DNA of 10,011 nt from a bacterium (GTDB lineage: Bacteria; Electryoneota; RPQS01). The notes below the pieces were generated by a model. The model had not been told where the DNA came from. It saw only the letters and a list, made by a program, of their open reading frames with translations, and did no database searches. Below are positions 7,478 through 10,011 of the stretch, one piece after another. Within the stretch, counting starts at the first letter, position 1. Each line of letters opens with the position of its first letter. The position numbers were made by a program, and so were the translations under genes. Where the stretch lies: contig JAHIZR010000309.1 in assembly GCA_018814465.1 (NCBI GenBank), forward strand, positions 1-10,011. Direction: 5' to 3'.

Positions 7478-7550
7478 GCGGCGTCGAATCTCCAGATTCG
7501 ACTCTGAAAACCACTGTCTTACGGTTGAATCTGGAGATTCGACTCGGCGG
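7478..7550. repeat. Inverted pair of REP-like palindromes
   Basis: Element 1 (7483-7502) is the perfect palindrome GTCGAATCT-CC-AGATTCGAC. Element 2 (7524-7543) is GTTGAATCT-GG-AGATTCGAC, the reverse complement of element 1 apart from one base. A 21-bp spacer separates them. Flanks are also shared: GGC just before element 1 and GCC in the reverse complement of what follows element 2 (CTCGGCGG). Each can fold alone, and the pair can fold into one long hairpin. This is the arrangement of REP/BIME-type interspersed intergenic repeats. No RAYT transposase is in the window. Confidence 0.75.
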
Positions 7551-7587
7551 TTAAACTGTTTATTTGATTTAGAAATACTGTTTTCAT
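7519..7587 (-). CDS. Possible 22-aa small ORF or truncated gene start
   Basis: On the minus strand a consensus AGGAG (7594-7598) sits 6 nt before an ATG at 7587 that opens a 22-codon frame. The frame begins MKTVFLNQINSL and stops with TAA at 7519-7521. Its last eight codons (ESNLQIQP) are encoded within or beside the second palindromic element. It lies 92 nt downstream of the propeller gene on the same strand and has no good promoter of its own. It could be a genuine small protein, the remnant of a gene cut by the repeat, or chance. No function can be assigned. Confidence 0.25.
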   Translation of the reverse strand: MKTVFLNQINSLTAESNLQIQP

Positions 7588-7616
7588 GATGAACTCCTGC
7601 CTATTAATACTTCATT

Positions 7617-7639
7617 GGACTCCCCAATTGAAAGAGTCC
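7617..7639 (-). terminator. Weak hairpin after the propeller gene
   Basis: GGACTC (7617-7622) and GAGTCC (7634-7639) form a 6-bp stem with an 11-nt loop, 41 nt past the stop codon at 7680. No T run follows on the minus strand, so this is a weak candidate for the transcript end. The aminopeptidase terminator at 7287-7318 is palindromic and may end minus-strand transcripts instead. Confidence 0.25.
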
Positions 7640-7679
7640 CTACTAAATGGTAAGAACTTATAGATATCGAGAGTGACCT

Positions 7680-9134
7680 CTATTTCAGTAGAACCATTTT
7701 TTTTGTTTTCGATTCTTGTCCGGCTCTAAGAGAAACTGTGTATATGCCGGATGGAAGGTTCGCTGCAGAAAAAGTCAGTTCATGCCATCCCAGCGGAACA
7801 CTATCATCTATGATCGTCTTTACCTTCTTTCCCAGAATATCGTAGATTGCCAGTGTAACTTGCTGCGTGCGATTGATTGAAAAACGGATTGTAGTTTGTG
7901 CATTGAAGGGATTGGGATAGTTCTGATACAAAGTGATGCGATCAGGCAGCAAAGGGAGTGGTTCACCTACGGATTCCGGGCCAGCCAATCGCACGACCCA
8001 AGAGTGCCAACCAACCGGATTCGGAGGAACATGATGCTCTCCGCAGAAGGCATACCCCGATGGGATTGCCTTGCACATTCCGTGAGCATAGTCTGAGCCC
8101 TCCAATCCATAATAGCCCATCCACAACGAATCACCCGCAAGGCTTATACTCATCACGAAAGCTTGATTATTGCCTGTCTCTGTTGAAGAGGTGTGTCCAC
8201 AGATGACAATTGTACTATCAGAAGCAAAAACGATTTCTTCAGCCTCATCATTCCCTGAACCGCCGAAAATTCTCTCCCAGATGACCTCTCCCTCACTGTC
8301 GGTCTTGATAACAGCTATGTCTTTGTACGTTCCAGTCTCGGGATCGTTGTTCACATATCCTGTGAGTGCAAATCCGCCGTCCGGCAATTCAACAACACCG
8401 TAGCCAAAGCTCTCATAGGACTGTGCAAGAAAACGTGTCCACACCGAATCGCCATTCATGTCGAGCTTGGAAAGTTGAATGTACCAATCACCCTGTACAT
8501 TGTAGCACTTAGTGCCAACTCCCACGTACCCATCCTCGACTTGGATAAGGTCATAAATGTGCTCACAGCCGATTCCGCCATGATGTGATACCCACTCCAC
8601 CTCGCCATTATCATCAATCTTGAATACCGAAATATCAGGGGTGGGATCAGGTGATAGATTCATTGATCCTACAATGAATCCACCATCATGGGCTTCGCAA
8701 ATCGCAAAAGCGCGGTCATACCACCAATATAGTGAATCGGGATAGTGATGCACCCAAATCTCGTTTCCCTGACTGTCATATCTACCGACAGCCGGATACC
8801 AACTGGTTTCGCCTGGCGGAGGACCAAAACCGACAAACATGTAGTCACCATCAAGTGTAACCAAGACTCGCCAGATCCAAGCAAAGCCACTCTCCTGCGG
8901 AAACCGTGTCCACAACGTATCACCATCTGCATTGAGTCTCATTAAGAATCCCCTCTGAGGAGCGCCATCGGCTCCGCCGCCGACCAAGAATCCACCATCA
9001 GCCAAGGCAACGATGTCTGAAGCTGCCGACGACTCCGAATCATCGAGATAGTTACGAGACCAAACCGTATCTGGCGGCTGGGCGTAACTTGTGCAAAACA
9101 GACACAACAATGTGATGAAGGTTGATAGTCGCAT
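7680..9134 (-). CDS. Secreted beta-propeller-like protein with T9SS type A sorting domain
   Basis: The 484-aa product is an exported, probably surface-attached or released protein. Residues 1-18 are a signal peptide (MRLSTFITLLCLFCTSYA before QPPDT). Residues 20-385 hold about seven repeats of 50-55 aa. Each has a DGGF(I/L/A)VGG-type strand and ends with a (G/D)xxW strand: W25, W75, W127, W181, W232, W286 and W338. DGG-type turns lie near 46, 150 and 252. This fits a six- or seven-bladed propeller of the delta-60/PQQ-like kind. Residues 399-484 are the sorting domain: ITLYQNYPNPFNAQTTIRFSI, YDILGKKVKT, LPSGIYTVSL and a terminal KKMVLLK. That domain directs passage through the T9SS in the outer membrane and is then usually cleaved. 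I chose the ATG at 9134 (GGA 6 nt upstream); a TTG at 9152 falls in the leader hairpin. The ligand or substrate is unknown. Confidence 0.92.
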   Translation of the reverse strand: MRLSTFITLLCLFCTSYAQPPDTVWSRNYLDDSESSAASDIVALADGGFLVGGGADGAPQRGFLMRLNADGDTLWTRFPQESGFAWIWRVLVTLDGDYMFVGFGPPPGETSWYPAVGRYDSQGNEIWVHHYPDSLYWWYDRAFAICEAHDGGFIVGSMNLSPDPTPDISVFKIDDNGEVEWVSHHGGIGCEHIYDLIQVEDGYVGVGTKCYNVQGDWYIQLSKLDMNGDSVWTRFLAQSYESFGYGVVELPDGGFALTGYVNNDPETGTYKDIAVIKTDSEGEVIWERIFGGSGNDEAEEIVFASDSTIVICGHTSSTETGNNQAFVMSISLAGDSLWMGYYGLEGSDYAHGMCKAIPSGYAFCGEHHVPPNPVGWHSWVVRLAGPESVGEPLPLLPDRITLYQNYPNPFNAQTTIRFSINRTQQVTLAIYDILGKKVKTIIDDSVPLGWHELTFSAANLPSGIYTVSLRAGQESKTKKMVLLK

Positions 9135-9141
9135 TATGATT

Positions 9142-9195
9142 CCAAAAAACAAAGCGAGTCCTTCCTATTCACGTCTCAAATAGAAAGACTCGCTT
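9142..9195 (-). terminator. Terminator-like hairpin in the leader of the propeller gene (possible attenuator)
   Basis: AAGCGAGTC (9152-9160) and GACTCGCTT (9187-9195) pair perfectly. The inner segments 9162-9169 and 9179-9186 extend the stem with one mismatch and a one-base bulge, leaving a loop of about 9 nt. On the minus strand the hairpin is followed at once by TTGTTTTTTGG, a terminator-type T run. It lies between the promoter at 9247-9275 and the ATG at 9134, so it is inside the leader of this gene. The GGA ribosome binding site immediately follows the T run. No upstream minus-strand gene needs a terminator here. Confidence 0.75.
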
Positions 9196-9246
9196 ATGAT
9201 GATTGTGTTAGAATGTCGCCGAGGTTCGAGGCCTTAGCTATTGGTT

Positions 9247-9275
9247 AGAATACTCATCTCGGCTTGCATTGTCAA
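9247..9275 (-). promoter_or_regulatory. Promoter of the propeller gene
   Basis: On the minus strand a perfect TTGACA (9270-9275) is followed after exactly 17 nt by TATTCT (9247-9252). The predicted start is near 9240, giving a leader of roughly 105 nt that contains the hairpin at 9152-9195. Confidence 0.6.
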
Positions 9276-9296
9276 GAACAATTTAGCCCCCGCTTT

Positions 9297-9344
9297 CCGC
9301 CGAGCAGGGTCGCTGACCCTGACGATATTTCCGACGAGCAGGGT
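9297..9344. repeat. Palindromic repeat with a second partial copy
   Basis: CCGCCGAGCAGGGT (9297-9310) recurs at 9331-9344 as CCGACGAGCAGGGT, 13 of 14 bases identical, with a 34-bp period. The first copy continues into the palindrome CAGGGTC-GCT-GACCCTG (9305-9321). CCCTG at 9317-9321 can also pair with CAGGG at 9339-9343, giving alternative hairpins. The GCCGA flank recalls the flanks of the repeat pair at 7478-7550, although the cores differ. It looks like an interspersed intergenic repeat, not a gene-specific signal. Confidence 0.6.
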
Positions 9345-9440
9345 TTAAGCGCTGAACAACTTCTCATTTACACCGAAGCATAGAGCGCAATACCCTACCG
9401 GAATCTGCTCCCCTTGTTCCATGAGGAACTCTTTTTATTT

Positions 9441-9474
9441 CCCCCCAAACTCGGTTTGGGGAGACAAGGGGGGT
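9441..9474. repeat. C/G-rich palindromic repeat
   Basis: CCCCAAAC (9443-9450) and GTTTGGGG (9454-9461) are exact inverted copies around TCG. They are flanked by further C bases on the left and by GACAAGGGGGG on the right, so an outer C/G-run pairing is also possible. The symmetric, non-coding make-up fits a dispersed intergenic repeat. Confidence 0.6.
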
Positions 9475-9585
9475 TCTTCTCCGCCGCCGCTCCGCCAAGA
9501 TCATTTTTCACCCGGTAGCGTTGCACGGCAGTGCACTCTTGTTTTTCTCCGCCCCATACCACGCCTGCATTCGCGTTTCGAGTTT

Positions 9586-9613
9586 CATCCCTCATCCCTC
9601 CGCCCTTATCCCT
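9586..9613. repeat. Four-copy heptamer tandem tract
   Basis: Four adjacent 7-bp units read CATCCCT, CATCCCT, CCGCCCT and TATCCCT. All share the CCCT end and the first two are identical. It is a short microsatellite-like tract 27 bp upstream of the promoter at 9641. No function is evident. Confidence 0.5.
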
Positions 9614-9640
9614 TGTTTTTACACCATATACAACGTTCAC

Positions 9641-9669
9641 TTGACTTTTGCCAAATAATGTCGTATATT
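9641..9669 (+). promoter_or_regulatory. Strong sigma70-like promoter with no visible gene
   Basis: TTGACT (9641-9646) and TATATT (9664-9669) have an exact 17-nt spacing and match the consensus at 5 of 6 bases each. Transcription would start near 9676 and run toward the right edge. The only ATG frame close by (9677) is 32 codons, lacks a ribosome binding site and is low in complexity. The target is either a gene beyond 10011, with a leader above 330 nt, or an untranslated RNA. Confidence 0.5.
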
Positions 9670-9833
9670 ACATCCCATGTCAATATCGTATACCTTATAT
9701 TTCATACCTTATTCGTACCGTTTTCGACCGTTTTTCGACAGATTTGAATTCCTATTTCAAATTTCTAATTTCTAATTTTCAACCACTTCCCCAGTTCGTT
9801 CGGTCAAAAAAAGTTTTCGCCTATATTATGTAT

Positions 9834-9912
9834 AGTAACTTCCACCCCGCCGAGGCTCCCGTCCCCGGGTGACCAGTAACTTCCACCCCGCCGAGGCTCC
9901 CGTCCCCGGGTG
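9834..9912. repeat. Two perfect tandem copies of a 41-bp repeat
   Basis: A 38-bp block starting AGTAACTTCCACCCCGCC and ending CCCCGGGTG occurs at 9834-9871 and again, base for base, at 9875-9912, giving a 41-bp period. Each copy has CACCC near its middle and GGGTG at its end, which can pair. After the second copy CCGGG-TG-CCCGG forms another small hairpin and runs into GGAATGACAG. The unit length is not a multiple of three and no coding role is evident. Confidence 0.85.
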
Positions 9913-9990
9913 CCCGGAATGACAGCTTTGGGATTTCCATATGAAGGCTTAAACATGCGCACCCCTTGACTGAGTTCTACGCTAAGCTTT

Positions 9991-10010
9991 TCGGGAAGAA
10001 GGCTTCCCGA
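9991..10010. repeat. Hairpin at the right edge, possible terminator
   Basis: CGGGAAG (9992-9998) and CTTCCCG (10003-10009) pair perfectly around a 4-nt loop, extended by one T-A pair to an 8-bp stem. On the minus strand it is followed by AAAAGC, with no T run. On the plus strand the following bases lie outside the window, so a terminator cannot be confirmed. Confidence 0.4.
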
Positions 10011-10011
10011 G

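Larger units (their letters stand above)
7319..7679. other. Intergenic region between convergent genes
   Basis: The aminopeptidase and the propeller gene converge here. The first 150 bases show nothing I recognise. A palindromic repeat pair is at 7478-7550, a short minus-strand ORF with a good ribosome binding site at 7519-7587, and a weak hairpin at 7617-7639. The minus-strand frame through 7171-7431 crosses the terminator and has no family features, so I do not treat it as a gene. Confidence 0.6.
9276..10011. other. Repeat-rich intergenic region without a convincing gene
   Basis: No frame on either strand shows codon structure, a signal peptide or family motifs. The region holds several unrelated small repeats, each listed separately: a GACCCTG palindrome with a partial copy, a C/G-rich palindrome, a heptamer tract, a 41-bp tandem repeat and an edge hairpin. 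A minor element is TGCAC-GGCA-GTGCA at 9522-9535. A strong plus-strand promoter lies at 9641-9669. From about 9640 to 9840 the DNA is AT-rich, and outside that it is C-rich on this strand. It looks like a long accessory intergenic spacer that has collected interspersed repeats. Confidence 0.6.

Noticed and set aside
9416..9440. GTTCC-ATGA-GGAAC hairpin followed by a T-rich stretch, terminator-like on the plus strand
   Set aside because: The stem is only 5 bp and no plus-strand gene lies upstream that would need a terminator.
9421..9747. 108-codon plus-strand frame beginning MRNSFYFPP
   Set aside because: It reads through a palindrome, a heptamer tract and the promoter at 9641; it has no ribosome binding site and no protein-like features.
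9677..9775. 32-codon ORF immediately after the promoter at 9641-9669, possible leaderless message
   Set aside because: The translation is Phe/Tyr-rich and low in complexity, as expected from AT-rich non-coding DNA, and there is no ribosome binding site.
9834..9912. Start of a CRISPR array
   Set aside because: Only two copies separated by 3 bp, with no variable spacers of 25-40 bp and no cas gene.
9804..10010. Minus-strand frame open from the right edge for 68 codons
   Set aside because: It passes through both copies of the 41-bp repeat in different frames, giving Gly/Arg/Pro-rich noise. No conserved motif is seen, so a gene end entering from the right is not supported.

Overview
The window reads as chromosomal DNA of a bacterium with an outer membrane and a type IX secretion system (T9SS). 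The evidence is a secreted beta-propeller protein whose C-terminus carries the YQNYPNPFN sorting domain. By eye the base composition is near 50% GC, and promoters of the TTGACN-17-TATNNT kind can be recognised. This points to the Fibrobacterota-Chlorobiota-Bacteroidota neighbourhood or one of the uncultured phyla beside it (Zixibacteria, KSB1/Calditrichota, Cloacimonadota and similar). The phylum cannot be fixed from this sequence.

Layout. (1) 1-551, minus: the N-terminal 183 residues of a secreted protein with a fibronectin-III-like domain; the rest lies beyond the left edge. (2) 740-5180, minus: a three-gene glycosyltransferase cluster. In transcription order it holds a 799-aa GT2-TPR-GT4 fusion, a WecG/TagA/CpsF-type GT26 enzyme and a GT4 enzyme. 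It ends in a clear rho-independent terminator at 691-721. (3) 5181-5481: an AT-rich divergent intergenic region with one candidate promoter per direction. (4) 5482-7266, plus: a complete three-domain aminopeptidase P with all metal ligands, followed by a textbook terminator. (5) 7319-7679: intergenic, with an inverted pair of palindromic repeats and a 22-codon minus-strand ORF that has a good ribosome binding site. (6) 7680-9134, minus: the T9SS-sorted propeller protein, preceded by a leader holding a good promoter and a terminator-like hairpin. (7) 9276-10011: no convincing gene. This stretch is dense in small palindromes and short tandem repeats and has one strong plus-strand promoter whose target is not visible.

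The three glycosyltransferases probably act in one surface-polysaccharide or glycan pathway, since they are co-directional and the last two are translationally coupled. The aminopeptidase is an independent housekeeping gene. The two secreted proteins are separate units. No mobile element, CRISPR array, tRNA or rRNA was found, and no clearly new multi-gene system. The points most worth following are the attenuator-like leader of the propeller gene, the loss of the GT4 catalytic signature in the fusion enzyme, and the repeat-rich intergenic regions.
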